Shown piece by piece: positions 42,036-51,034 of a stretch of DNA of 64,000 bases (within the stretch, counting starts at the first letter, position 1; every line of letters starts with the position of its first letter). Position numbers and translations under genes: made by a program. Source of the DNA: Micromonospora sp. CP22 (lineage in GTDB: Bacteria; Actinomycetota; Actinomycetes; Mycobacteriales; Micromonosporaceae). Below the pieces are notes generated by a model. It had not been told where the DNA came from, did not search any database, and was given only the letters and a program-made list of their open reading frames with translations. The DNA is taken from contig NZ_VCJO01000001.1 of the NCBI RefSeq assembly GCF_009712475.1, positions 620,001-684,000 on the forward strand, in the 5' to 3' direction.

Positions 42036-42425
42036 GTGACCATCGACTCCGACCCAACCCCTGTCACGCTCCGTTGGGCGGTCCGGCTGCTGCGCGGCCA
42101 GGCGGTCGCGGTCGGACTGGTCGCCGCCTGGCTGATCTTCGCCGACCTGACCGCCACCACCACGGACCTGACCTCGGCGCTGCTGGTGACGGCCTTCGCC
42201 ATCGGTGCCGCCGTCGCCCTCTGGGCGCTGGGCGGTGCCCTGCTCCGACGGCGGGCCGGTGCTCGCGCACCGGCCATCGTGCTCCAGCTCATGCTGCTGC
42301 CGATCGGCTGGTTCATGATCCAGGGCGGGCTGGGCTGGCTCGGCGTGCCGCTGATCGCGCTCGGGGTCGGGGTCACCTGGTTGCTGGTGAGCCCGCCGAC
42401 CACCCGCGCGCTGGGCTTCGAGTGA
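42036..42425 (+). CDS. small integral membrane protein (129 aa)
   Basis: 129 aa with four hydrophobic segments (about 20-37, 46-65, 78-94, 97-116) and short loops. No family recognised; a similar unannotated protein beside lipid kinases is common in actinobacteria as far as I recall. TATCGT (42024-42029) lies 6 nt before GTG 42036, with no ribosome site, so the message is probably leaderless. Confidence 0.7.
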   Translation: MTIDSDPTPVTLRWAVRLLRGQAVAVGLVAAWLIFADLTATTTDLTSALLVTAFAIGAAVALWALGGALLRRRAGARAPAIVLQLMLLPIGWFMIQGGLGWLGVPLIALGVGVTWLLVSPPTTRALGFE

Positions 42426-42491
42426 GCTGACCCGCGCGTCCGTTCGCCGAGCCGCGTACGGCGTACCGCGTCGCTCAGCCGCGCGGCACGC

Positions 42492-42902
42492 TCACCAGCC
42501 GGAGGCGCGTCGGGTGAGCAGCGAGATGGTCGCCCGCCCGTCGGTCGCGCTCGCGCCCGCCGACGTGGTCAGCGCGGTGAGCACCTTCCACGCGAACGAG
42601 GACTCCGCCGGCAGCCGGGCACCCGGCGTCGTCGGCACGGTCACCTCGACGGTCAGTGCGTCCTCGGTGACCGAGAAGCGGCAGTCCAGTTCGGCGTCGC
42701 GGGCGGCGATGGCGAGCAGCATCGCGCAGGCCTCGTCGACCGCGATGCGCAGGTCCTCGATCTCGTCCAGCGCGAACTGGAGGCGGGCCGCGAGGCCAGC
42801 GGTGGCGGTACGCAGCACGCTCAGGTAGCCGCCGTCCGCAGGCACGGTGAGGTGCACGATGTCGTCATCGGTCGTCGGCTGGCCGGTCAGTTGAGTCACC
42901 AC
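42492..42902 (-). CDS. anti-sigma-factor-type ATP-binding protein
   Basis: 136 aa, a GHKL-type single domain. The N-box region is IEDLRIAVDEACAMLLAIAA, in which the usual Asn is absent and Glu-Ala-Cys replaces the ExxxN pattern. The G2-like end SSFAWKVLTALTT is also divergent. ATP binding may therefore be weak or lost. It resembles SpoIIAB/RsbW proteins by size and strand order. GTG 42902 has GGGGGATGA upstream. No sigma factor is adjacent. Confidence 0.7.
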   Translation of the reverse strand: MVTQLTGQPTTDDDIVHLTVPADGGYLSVLRTATAGLAARLQFALDEIEDLRIAVDEACAMLLAIAARDAELDCRFSVTEDALTVEVTVPTTPGARLPAESSFAWKVLTALTTSAGASATDGRATISLLTRRASGW

Positions 42903-43114
42903 TCATCCCCCCGGTCGGGGACTCTACCCGCTGGGGCCGCCGAGTGGTTGGTGATGGTCAGCGCGGCCACCGGGGCGTACCGGAGGGACTCGTCCGGGAC
43001 GGCGACCGAGGGCACCAACGCGTCGGCGGTCGGCGCGCCGCTGGGGCACGCCGACCGCCGACGCGATGAACGGCAGTGAGGCGACTCGCGCCTCAACCGC
43101 CGTACGCGGCAGCG

Positions 43115-43519
43115 TCACGCCTGCTTGGTCTCCCAGAAGATCTTGGAGATCTCGTCGATCTTCTGGAGCAGTTCGTCCGCCTTGGACGGGTCGGTGGCGC
43201 CCTTGGCCCCGGCGGCACCGGCCAGCTTGGTGGCCTCGTTGAACAGCTGGTGCAGGTGCGGGTACTTCTCGAAGTGCGGCGGCTTGAAGTAGTCGGTCCA
43301 CAGCACCCAGAGGTGGTGCTTGACCAGGTCAGCCCGCTGCTCCTTGATCAGGATCGCCCTGGTGCGGAACTCCGGATCGGTGTTGGCCTGGTACTTCTCG
43401 CAGATCATTTTCACCGACTCGGCCTCGATGCGGGCCTGTGCGGGGTCGTAGACGCCGCAGGGCAGGTCGCAGTGGGCGCTGGCGCTCACGCGGGGCGTAA
43501 GGATGCGTGGAAGTCGCAT
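43115..43519 (-). CDS. sodN: nickel superoxide dismutase
   Basis: 134-aa precursor. The nickel hook HCDLPCGVYDPAQAR follows a 15-residue propeptide, so cleavage before H16 frees the nickel-binding His and exposes C17 and C21. The remainder is the four-helix bundle with the family's EKYPHLHQLFNEATKLAG stretch. ATG 43519 has GGAGGATCCCG upstream. It is divergent from its maturation protease across 85 bp. In Streptomyces, sodN is repressed by the nickel sensor Nur; I did not find a convincing Nur box here. Confidence 0.96.
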   Translation of the reverse strand: MRLPRILTPRVSASAHCDLPCGVYDPAQARIEAESVKMICEKYQANTDPEFRTRAILIKEQRADLVKHHLWVLWTDYFKPPHFEKYPHLHQLFNEATKLAGAAGAKGATDPSKADELLQKIDEISKIFWETKQA

Positions 43520-43604
43520 CGGGATCCTCCATGGGAAGTTTGCGATGATCCAAGACGACATTACTCCTGGACGGTGGTCCCCGAGGCCGCTGGAGGTGAA
43601 ACCC

Positions 43605-43937
43605 GTGCCCGCACCCCGGCTGCGGTGGCCGCTGTCGGCCGTGCTGGTGACCGGACCCTCCATGTCGCCCACGCTGCGCCACGGTGACGCGGTGCTGGTA
43701 CGGCGGGGGGACCGTGCCGTCCGCCCCGGTGACGTGGTGATCGCGGTCTTCCGCAGCCGGCCTGAGTTGCTGGTGGTCAAACGGGCGGTTCGCCCGGTCG
43801 ACGGCGGCTGGTGGCTGGCCGGAGACAACGATCTGGTCACCGACGACTCCCGGGCGTACGGCGTGGCTGACGTGCATGGCCGCGTGCTGCTCCGGTACTG
43901 GCCACGGCCGGGACGGTTGTCGTCCCGGCCGTTATGA
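43605..43937 (+). CDS. sodX: nickel-SOD maturation protease (S26-like)
   Basis: 110 aa. Signal-peptidase-like Ser-Lys dyad: S19 in TGPSMSPTL and K59 in VVKRAVRP, with the terminal GDN box in WWLAGDNDLVTDDSR. There is no membrane segment, consistent with processing SodN in the cytoplasm. GTG 43605 has GGAGG 8 nt upstream and was preferred over earlier in-frame ATGs, which lie in the sodN leader. A strong hairpin overlaps its end. Confidence 0.93.
   Translation: MPAPRLRWPLSAVLVTGPSMSPTLRHGDAVLVRRGDRAVRPGDVVIAVFRSRPELLVVKRAVRPVDGGWWLAGDNDLVTDDSRAYGVADVHGRVLLRYWPRPGRLSSRPL
43904..43932. terminator. hairpin at the end of sodX
   Basis: A perfect 12-bp stem (ACGGCCGGGACG at 43904-43915 with 43921-43932) and a 5-nt loop, overlapping the last codons of sodX and followed by GTTATG. 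Confidence 0.7.
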
Positions 43938-44075
43938 CCCTGCTCACATACTGGACCGTAGGGCGTGACTATGCTCGGAAGCGCCCGGGTGACCCCCCGC
44001 ACCGCGCGCCGCCGCTCGTCGCCTCACCGTGCGCCCGATCGGTCGGTCCAGTCGCTCGATTCTTCTGGAGTCACC

Positions 44076-45254
44076 ATGTCTTCGTCCACCGTGGACCCTG
44101 CTGATCCCGTCTTCCAACTGCACCGGGGCGGCAAGATGGCCGTCGTCTCAACCGTGCCGCTGACCAGCCGTGAGGACCTCTCCCTCGCGTACACACCGGG
44201 TGTGGCCCGGGTCTGCGAGGCGATCGCCGCCGAACCGGACCTCGCCCACGACTACACCTGGGCGTCGCGCACCGTCGCGGTCGTCACCGACGGTTCGGCC
44301 GTACTCGGTCTCGGCAACATCGGCCCGAGCGCCGCGCTGCCGGTGATGGAGGGCAAGGCCGTGCTGTTCAAGCAGTTCGGTGGAGTCGACGCGGTACCCG
44401 TCTGCCTGGCCACCCAGGACGTCGACGAGATCGTCGCGGTGGTCACCGCGCTCGCGCCGTCGTTCGGTGGCATCAACCTGGAAGACATCAGCGCGCCCCG
44501 GTGCTTCGAGGTGGAGCGGCGGCTCGACGAGGCGTTGGACATCCCTGTCTTCCACGACGACCAGCACGGCACCGCGATCGTCGTGCTGGCGGCGTTGCGC
44601 AACGCCGCGACGCTGCTCAACCGCAAACTCGGCGATCTGCGGGTGGCCGTCAGCGGCGCCGGGGCGGCCGGCGTGGCGGTGACCAAGATGCTGGTGGCCG
44701 GCGGAGTGGACCCGGAGCGGGTGGTGGTCTGCGACTCCCGGGGCATCATCTCCCGGCAGCGCACCGGGCTGACCGGGACGAAGGCGGAGCTCGCCGAGCT
44801 GACCAACGCCGACGGTCGGCAGGGTGACATCACCGAGGCGCTGCGCGACGCCGACGTGTTGATCGGCGTCTCCGGCGGGCTGATCCCCGAGCGGGCGGTG
44901 GCCGGGATGGCACCGGACGGCATCGTGTTCGCGCTGGCCAACCCCACCCCCGAGGTGGACCCGGCGGTGGCCGCTCGGCACGTCGCGGTGGTCGCCACCG
45001 GTCGTAGCGACTATCCGAACCAGATCAACAACGTGTTGGCCTTCCCGGGCGTGTTCCGGGGAGCGCTTGAGGCCCGAGCCTCCCGGATCACCGACGCCAT
45101 GAAGGTCGCCGCGGCCGACGCGATCGCCTCGGTGGTGGCCGAGGCGCTGACGCCGGAGGCCATCGTCCCCTCGCCGCTCGATCCCAGGGTGGCACCGGCG
45201 GTGGCCGACGCGGTCGCCGAGGCCGCCCGCCGCGACGGCGTCGCCCGCGCCTGA
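44076..45254 (+). CDS. NAD(P)-dependent malic enzyme
   Basis: 392 aa, decarboxylates malate to pyruvate. N-terminal motif LAYTPGVARVCEAIA, metal site in FGGINLEDISAPRCFEVE and FHDDQHGTAIVVLA, and Rossmann motif VAVSGAGAAGVAVTK. It lacks the phosphotransacetylase-like C-terminal domain of the long form. Whether it prefers NAD or NADP cannot be told. ATG 44076 has GGAG 7 nt upstream. Followed by a hairpin repeat. Confidence 0.93.
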   Translation: MSSSTVDPADPVFQLHRGGKMAVVSTVPLTSREDLSLAYTPGVARVCEAIAAEPDLAHDYTWASRTVAVVTDGSAVLGLGNIGPSAALPVMEGKAVLFKQFGGVDAVPVCLATQDVDEIVAVVTALAPSFGGINLEDISAPRCFEVERRLDEALDIPVFHDDQHGTAIVVLAALRNAATLLNRKLGDLRVAVSGAGAAGVAVTKMLVAGGVDPERVVVCDSRGIISRQRTGLTGTKAELAELTNADGRQGDITEALRDADVLIGVSGGLIPERAVAGMAPDGIVFALANPTPEVDPAVAARHVAVVATGRSDYPNQINNVLAFPGVFRGALEARASRITDAMKVAAADAIASVVAEALTPEAIVPSPLDPRVAPAVADAVAEAARRDGVARA

Positions 45255-45264
45255 GGTGTTGGTG

Positions 45265-45345
45265 TAAGGAAGGGCACCTTCTTAACGCCTGGTGTATAGG
45301 AAGGGTCCCTTCCTTACATCCAGGTGTAGGAAGGGGCCCTTCTTA
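45265..45345. repeat. three tandem hairpin repeat units
   Basis: Three related palindromes begin at 45265, 45295 and 45327 (spacings 30 and 32 bp): TAAGGAAGGGCACCTTCTTA, TATAGGAAGGGTCCCTTCC and TAGGAAGGGGCCCTTCTTA, joined by GGTGT-type spacers. Each can fold into an AAGGGNNCCTT hairpin. It fills the gap between the malic enzyme and oxidoreductase genes. I recall this AAGGGGCCCTT palindrome as an intergenic repeat in Micromonospora genomes. Confidence 0.8.
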
Positions 45346-45375
45346 ACGGGCGCTCAGCTTGTTACGGTGCGGATC

Positions 45376-46329
45376 ATGCGTGCCGCCTTCGCCTGCCGAT
45401 TCGACGACGCCGACCCGCTCGCCGCGCTCACCGTCGGTGAGCAACCCGAGCCGAGCCTGGCCGACGACGACTGGGTGACGCTGCGCGTCACGGCCAGTTC
45501 GCTCAACCACCACGACCTCTGGTCACTGCGCGGGGTCGGGCTCCGGGCCGAGCAGTTGCCGATGATTCTCGGCTGCGACGCCACCGGCGTGGACCCGGAC
45601 GGCAACGAGGTGGTCGTCTACCCCGTCGTGCCGACGCCGGGCGATCCGCGCGGGATGTCCATCCTCTCCGAGCACTTCCCCGGCACGCTGGCGGAGCGGG
45701 TGGCCGTACCCCGGTCGAATCTGCTGCGGCTGCCGACGGGGCTCACGGCCACCGACGCCGCGTGCCTGCCGACGGCCTGGCTGACGGCCTGGCGGATGCT
45801 CACCACCAAGGGCCGGGTCGACGAGGCCGACGCCGTCCTGGTACAGGGCGCCGGGGGCGGCGTGGCCACCGCGGCCGTCGTGCTGGCCGCCGCGATGGGC
45901 AAACGGGTGTACGCGACCAGCCGGGATGCCGCCAAGCGTGCGCGCATCGCCGAGTTGGGCGCGACCGCCGTGGAACCCGGCGCACGGCTGCCCGAGCGGG
46001 TCGACGTGGTGATCGAGACGGTCGGCGCGGCCACCTTCGACCACTCGTTGAAGTCGTCCGCCCTGGGGGCCCGGATCGTGGTCTCCGGCGCGACCGCCGG
46101 TCACGAGCCGAAGGTCAACCTGCGCCGGGTCTTCGCCATGCAGTTGGAGATCCTGGGCACCTCGATGGGCACCCTGGACGAGCTGGCCGCCCTGCTGACC
46201 TTCTGCGCCGAGCGGGGGGTCCGCCCGGTGGTGGACAGCGTCGTGCCGTTCAGCCGGGTCGGCGACGCCTTCGCCCGCCTGCACTCCGGGGACGTCTTCG
46301 GCAAGGTGGTCGTCGACCACACCGCGTGA
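45376..46329 (+). CDS. zinc-less MDR oxidoreductase (quinone reductase-like)
   Basis: 317 aa. GroES-like N-terminal domain with SSLNHHDLWSLRGVG and GCDATGVD; Rossmann domain with VLVQGAGGGVATAAVVLA and VVIETVGAATFDHSL. The structural-zinc cysteines of alcohol dehydrogenases are absent, so a quinone or enoyl reductase is more likely. TACGGT (45363-45368) lies 7 nt before ATG 45376, indicating a leaderless message. Confidence 0.87.
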   Translation: MRAAFACRFDDADPLAALTVGEQPEPSLADDDWVTLRVTASSLNHHDLWSLRGVGLRAEQLPMILGCDATGVDPDGNEVVVYPVVPTPGDPRGMSILSEHFPGTLAERVAVPRSNLLRLPTGLTATDAACLPTAWLTAWRMLTTKGRVDEADAVLVQGAGGGVATAAVVLAAAMGKRVYATSRDAAKRARIAELGATAVEPGARLPERVDVVIETVGAATFDHSLKSSALGARIVVSGATAGHEPKVNLRRVFAMQLEILGTSMGTLDELAALLTFCAERGVRPVVDSVVPFSRVGDAFARLHSGDVFGKVVVDHTA

Positions 46330-46414
46330 GACCGCCGCTCACCTTGCGGTCGTCGTCGCCGGGCGAGCGCCGGAGGCGACGACGACCGGGTGTTCGTACG
46401 CGGATCCGCGTGAC

Positions 46415-47407
46415 CTACAGCTGGTTGTCGAGGTTGGCGATGCCGTCGCGGGAGGCGGCGGTGGAAATACGCTCCTTGGCCTCGGCGTCGCCGTAGAGCG
46501 TCCACCGGAGGAACTCGATGGTGGTGTCCGAGACCACCCGCAGCGACGCTCCCTCATCGCGCAGCAGGCCACGGCCGTGGTCGCCGTCGGGCAGGCTCAG
46601 CATCGCCTTCGGCCACGGCACCTTGTCGTACGCGGCCTTGCCGGCGGCGTACTGCACCACCTCGTCGACCTCGCCGTGCACGAACAGTTGCGGAGCGGGG
46701 GTACCGGCGAACGCGGTGCCCACCCCGGCGGCGGTGCCGGAGAGGACGACCCCGGCGGAGAGCCGGATGTCGCGGTTGAAGGTGAACAACCCGATGGTGG
46801 TCACCCCTCCCGCCGAGTGCCCGGCGGCGGCGACCCGGTCGGTGGCCAGTCGGCCGCGCAGCGGATCGCCGTCACGGGTGTCGAGGGCGAGCACCCGGGT
46901 CAACGCGGACGACACGTCTGCCGCCTGGTTGAGCACGTCGAACACGTTGAGGTTCGCACTGCTCCCGGAGGTGTTCGGGAAGGTCGGGGCGGCCACCACG
47001 AATCCGGCGGCGGCCCAGCGGGTCACCAGCGTGGCGTAGTCCTCCGGGTAACCGCCCAGGCCATGGCTGAACATGATCACGGGAAACGTCCCGTCGGCGG
47101 CGTCGGCACCGCTGACCGGATTCCCGCCGGCCCGCCCGACCGCGGGATACCAGATGGTGATCGGCACCTTCCGGTCGTCGTCGGGGTTCGCCTTCAGCTT
47201 GCGTACGCCGAGTGCGAAGGTCCGCTCCGGGGCGCTGCCGGCGGGGATCGCCGGTGCCGAGGCGGAGGCCGACGGCGTGACGGAGGCGGTGGCCGACGGG
47301 CTGGGCGCTTCCGCCCCGACGGTCGGCTCCTGATCGGTGGAACAGCCGACCAGAGCGCTGGCGAGAAGACCGGTGGCGACCAGAGCGGCGACGGTGCGAG
47401 GCGACAT
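46415..47407 (-). CDS. lipoprotein alpha/beta-hydrolase (PAF-acetylhydrolase-like)
   Basis: 330 aa. Lipobox LVGC (Cys22) and a Ser/Ala/Pro-rich linker to residue ~60 place it on the outer face of the membrane. Oxyanion motif FSHGLGGY, nucleophile AAGHSAGG, acid in VHGEVDEVV and His in GDHGRGLL complete a serine-hydrolase triad, similar to chlorophyllase/PAF-acetylhydrolase folds. The substrate is unknown. It is divergent from the 55-aa membrane protein at 47505. Confidence 0.88.
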   Translation of the reverse strand: MSPRTVAALVATGLLASALVGCSTDQEPTVGAEAPSPSATASVTPSASASAPAIPAGSAPERTFALGVRKLKANPDDDRKVPITIWYPAVGRAGGNPVSGADAADGTFPVIMFSHGLGGYPEDYATLVTRWAAAGFVVAAPTFPNTSGSSANLNVFDVLNQAADVSSALTRVLALDTRDGDPLRGRLATDRVAAAGHSAGGVTTIGLFTFNRDIRLSAGVVLSGTAAGVGTAFAGTPAPQLFVHGEVDEVVQYAAGKAAYDKVPWPKAMLSLPDGDHGRGLLRDEGASLRVVSDTTIEFLRWTLYGDAEAKERISTAASRDGIANLDNQL

Positions 47408-47504
47408 GGCTCAGATTGTGCCCGCCGTCGGCTCGTCCGGGCGGTGCGGGCTCGACGGCGGTGGGCAGGATGCCGACTGGACAGGTTTCGCTAAGGTTCC
47501 CGGC

Positions 47505-47672
47505 ATGGCTGAGAACTACACCGATCCGAGCGGCAACACCGAGGCGTTCCGCGCCTTCGTCAACACGGACACCGCTGCGGCGGAGGCGACCTCGCGTACC
47601 GGCCTGATCATCGGGGCGGCAGTGGTCGCCGTGGTGCTGCTCGCCCTCGCCACCTGGCTCGCCTTCGGCTGA
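47505..47672 (+). CDS. small single-span membrane protein (55 aa)
   Basis: 55 aa: a polar N-terminus (MAENYTDPSGNTEAFRAFVN) and a C-terminal membrane helix (GLIIGAAVVAVVLLALATWLAFG). TAAGGT (47492-47497) lies 7 nt before the ATG and there is no ribosome site, so it is probably leaderless. No family recognised. It is convergent with ackA. Confidence 0.65.
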   Translation: MAENYTDPSGNTEAFRAFVNTDTAAAEATSRTGLIIGAAVVAVVLLALATWLAFG

Positions 47673-47763
47673 CCGGTCGGGCTCGACCGATCCTCCGCAC
47701 GTCGCCCGCGCGCCCGGCCGACCCCGCTGCGCCCGTGGGCCGACCAGTCGTGCCCGGCCGAGG

Positions 47764-48882
47764 TCAACCGCCGTCCGCGACCACTGCCCGGGCGGCCCGG
47801 GCGATCTCCCGCTCCTCGTCGGTGCCGATGACGCAGACGGCGACCTCCGCCCCGTCCGGGGAGATCAGCCGATCGCCGCTGCCCACGTTGCGGTCCGGGT
47901 CGACGACGATGCCGAGCCGGTCCAGTCCGGCCAGCGTCGCCGCGCGTACCGGTGCCGCGTGCTCGCCGACACCGGCGGTGAAGGTGACCGCGTCCACCCG
48001 GCCGAGCAGCGCGTAGTACGCCCCCACATAGCCGGTGATCCGGCGGCAGTAGACGTCGAAGGCGAGCGCTGCGGCCTCGTCACCGGCGGCCCGGCGGGCG
48101 AGTAGTTCGCGTACGTCGTTGACCCCGCTCAACCCGAGCAGGCCGCTGCGGTGGTTGAGCAGATCGTCGATCTCGTCGACGCCCATGCCCCCCTCGCGAC
48201 GCAGGTGGAACACGATGGTCGGATCGAGATCACCACTGCGGGTACCCATCACCAGGCCCTCCAGTGGCGACATCCCCATCGAGGTGGCGACGCTGCGGCC
48301 ACCGGCCACCGCGCACGCGCTCGCGCCGTTGCCCAGGTGCAGCGTGATCGTGTTGATCTCCTCGTACGGGCGGTCCAGCAGTTCCGCCGTGCGCCGGGAC
48401 ACGTACGCGTGGGAGGTGCCGTGGAAGCCGTACCGCCGGACCCCGTACCGCTGTGCGACCTCGCGGTCGATCGCGTACGTGGCGGCGGATTCGGGCAGCG
48501 TGTGGTGGAACGCGGTGTCGAAGACCGCCACCTGCGGCACGTCCGGCAGGGCCCGACGGGCCACCTCGATACCGGCGAGGTTCGCCGGATTGTGCAGGGG
48601 CGCCAGCGGCACCAGGTCGGCGATGGCGGCCAGTACGGCGTCGTCGACGAGGGTCGGTGCGGTGAACCGCCGGCCGCCGTGCACCACCCGGTGACCCACG
48701 ACCGCCAGGCCGGTCAGGTCCAGCTCGCCCAGGATCTGCCGGATCGCGCCGGTGTGGTCGCTCGGCCCACCGCCGGGCTCGCCGATGCGTTCGACGGTGC
48801 CCTTGTCCAGGACGCGGTCACCGTCGTACAGCCGGTATTTGATCGATGAGGAGCCGCTGTTGAGCACCAGCACCTTGCTCAT
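47764..48882 (-). CDS. ackA: acetate kinase
   Basis: 372 aa. Family motifs are LVLNSGSSSIKYRL at the N-terminus, GHRVVHGGRRF, VFDTAFHHTLPESAATYA and GTRSGDLDPTIVFHL. It makes ATP and acetate from acetyl phosphate. ATG 48882 has GGAGGG 5 nt upstream. It follows pta by 58 nt in the same direction, the usual order for this pathway. Confidence 0.96.
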   Translation of the reverse strand: MSKVLVLNSGSSSIKYRLYDGDRVLDKGTVERIGEPGGGPSDHTGAIRQILGELDLTGLAVVGHRVVHGGRRFTAPTLVDDAVLAAIADLVPLAPLHNPANLAGIEVARRALPDVPQVAVFDTAFHHTLPESAATYAIDREVAQRYGVRRYGFHGTSHAYVSRRTAELLDRPYEEINTITLHLGNGASACAVAGGRSVATSMGMSPLEGLVMGTRSGDLDPTIVFHLRREGGMGVDEIDDLLNHRSGLLGLSGVNDVRELLARRAAGDEAAALAFDVYCRRITGYVGAYYALLGRVDAVTFTAGVGEHAAPVRAATLAGLDRLGIVVDPDRNVGSGDRLISPDGAEVAVCVIGTDEEREIARAARAVVADGG

Positions 48883-48940
48883 GCCGACCCTCCGTCGCAC
48901 TGCGGGGTGGCCGCGGGCCTACCGGGGCCGGGTCGGCGGT

Positions 48941-51034
48941 TCACGACGCCGCCTCGTCCGACGTGGGCACCTCGGCGAGTGCGGCGGCCTGGATGGCGGT
49001 GATCGCCACGGTGTTCACGATGTCCGGCACGGTGGCCCCCCGGGAGAGATCGTTGACCGGCCGGCGTAGGCCCTGCATGACCGGCCCGACGGCCACCGCT
49101 CCGGCGGAGCGCTGCACCGCCTTGTAGGTGTTGTTGCCGGTGTTCAGGTCGGGGAAGATGAAGACCGTCGCACGACCGGCGACCGGGCTGTCCGGCAGTT
49201 TGGTGGCCGCGACCGCCGGATCGATCGCCGCGTCGTACTGGATCGGACCCTCCACGGCCAGGTCAGGTCGGCGTTGGCGGACCAGCGCGGTGGCGGCGGC
49301 GACCTTTTCCACGTCCTCGCCCGCACCGGAGCTGCCGGTCGAGTACGACAGCATCGCCACCCGAGGTTCGATGCCGAACCGGGCCGCGGTGTCCGCCGAC
49401 GAGATGGCGATGTCGGCGAGCTGTGCGGCGTCCGGGTCACGGTTCACCGCACAGTCGCCGTAGACCAGGACCCGGTCGGCGAGCAGCATGAAGAAGACGC
49501 TGGAGGCGACGGAGACGTCCGGCATGGTCTTGACGATCTCGAAGGCCGGGCGGATGGTCGCCGCCGTGGTGTGCGTGGCACCGGAGACCATGCCGTCGGC
49601 GTGGCCTGCCCACACCATCATGGTGCCGAAGTAGTTCGGTTGGGCGACGATGTCGTGGGCCAGTTCGGCGGTGACGCCCCGGTGGGCACGCAGCTTCGCG
49701 TACGCCTCGGCGAACTCGTCGCGCCACGGGCTGGTCGCCGGGTCCACCACCTGTGCCTTGCCGATGTCCACGCCCAGGTCCCGGGCGCGTCGAGCGACCT
49801 CCTCGGGGCGGCCGAGCAGAGTCAGGTCGGCGACCCGCCGACGCAACAGGATCTCGGTGGCGCGCAGGATCCGCTCCTCGGTCCCCTCGGGCAGCACCAG
49901 GTGCCGCCGTTGGGCGCGGGCGCGGTCGATCAGGTCGTACTCGAACATCAGCGGGGTGACCCGGGTGGGGCGGCTGACCCGTAGCCGGGCGGCCAGCTCG
50001 TCGGTGTCCACGTGCGCCTCGAACGCGCCGACAGCGGTCTCCACCTTCCGGGGGTTCCCGATGTTGGGTCGGCCCTCGATCCGGCTCGACGCGGCCACCG
50101 TGTGATAGCTGTCGCTGTCCACCGAGAGGACCGCGAGCCGGGCGTTCAGCGCCTCCACCAGGCGCATCGCCCGGGGATCGGGTGGCACGCCGAGGGTGAG
50201 CACCAGCCCGGCCAGGGACACCTCCCCGGCGACGTGCGCGGCGCTCGCCGCGACCAGCAGGTCGTCCCGGTCGCCCGGCATGATCACCAGCGCGCCCTCG
50301 GTCAGGTGCTCCAACAGGGTCGGCACGTGGGCGGCGCCGACGACGTAGTCGAGCACGTCACGGGAGAGGGCGTTCTCGTCGCCGGCCAGCAACCGGGCGT
50401 TCAGCGCCGCCGCCACCTCCGCCACGGTCGGCGCGGAGACGCTCGGCACCTCCGGAATGGCGTACGTGGGGACCGGCAGCCGGGGCAGCGTCATCGACTC
50501 GGGAACCCGGTTGGCGAGCACCGCGAGCACGGTCGCGCCGAGGTCCGCGAGGTCGTGGTAGGCGCCCCGGGCGGCGGCCGCGATCGCCTCCGGCTGCCGC
50601 CCGTACCCGTCGACCACGGGCACCACGACGCTGCCGAACTCGGTGGCCAGTCGGGCGTTGAAGGCCAGTTCCCGTGGCCCGGCCTTGTCACCGGCGGCGG
50701 CGAAGTCACTGCCGATGACGACCATCGCGGCGAATTTCCGCTCCACCTCGCGGTAGCGCTCGACGATCCGGGTGATCAGTTCCTCCCGGCGACCGTCGGC
50801 GACCAGGGCGGTGGCCTCGGCGTACGTGGTGCCGTGCAGGTCAGCCACCGGCAGCCCCACCCGGTAACGCTCGCTGAGCAGGGCGAGGATCGGGTCGGGA
50901 CGGTCCTGCGCGACCAGCGGACGGAACACGCCGATCCCGCCGACCTGCCGGGACAACAACTCGGCGAGGCCGAGGGCGATGGTCGACTTCCCCCCGCCCG
51001 AGCCGACACTGGTCAGGTACACGCTGCGGGCCAC
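48941..51034 (-). CDS. pta: phosphate acetyltransferase
   Basis: 697 aa, the long form: an N-terminal P-loop domain (VGSGGGKSTIALGLAELL), a middle DRTGG domain, and the C-terminal catalytic PTA domain from about residue 370 (LVLPEGTEERILRA; SYSTGSSGAGEDVEK; FIFPDLNTGNNTYKA). It interconverts acetyl-CoA and acetyl phosphate and supplies AckA. TAGCGT lies 6 nt before GTG 51034 (51046-51041 on this strand), so its message is probably leaderless. Confidence 0.95.
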   Translation of the reverse strand: MARSVYLTSVGSGGGKSTIALGLAELLSRQVGGIGVFRPLVAQDRPDPILALLSERYRVGLPVADLHGTTYAEATALVADGRREELITRIVERYREVERKFAAMVVIGSDFAAAGDKAGPRELAFNARLATEFGSVVVPVVDGYGRQPEAIAAAARGAYHDLADLGATVLAVLANRVPESMTLPRLPVPTYAIPEVPSVSAPTVAEVAAALNARLLAGDENALSRDVLDYVVGAAHVPTLLEHLTEGALVIMPGDRDDLLVAASAAHVAGEVSLAGLVLTLGVPPDPRAMRLVEALNARLAVLSVDSDSYHTVAASSRIEGRPNIGNPRKVETAVGAFEAHVDTDELAARLRVSRPTRVTPLMFEYDLIDRARAQRRHLVLPEGTEERILRATEILLRRRVADLTLLGRPEEVARRARDLGVDIGKAQVVDPATSPWRDEFAEAYAKLRAHRGVTAELAHDIVAQPNYFGTMMVWAGHADGMVSGATHTTAATIRPAFEIVKTMPDVSVASSVFFMLLADRVLVYGDCAVNRDPDAAQLADIAISSADTAARFGIEPRVAMLSYSTGSSGAGEDVEKVAAATALVRQRRPDLAVEGPIQYDAAIDPAVAATKLPDSPVAGRATVFIFPDLNTGNNTYKAVQRSAGAVAVGPVMQGLRRPVNDLSRGATVPDIVNTVAITAIQAAALAEVPTSDEAAS

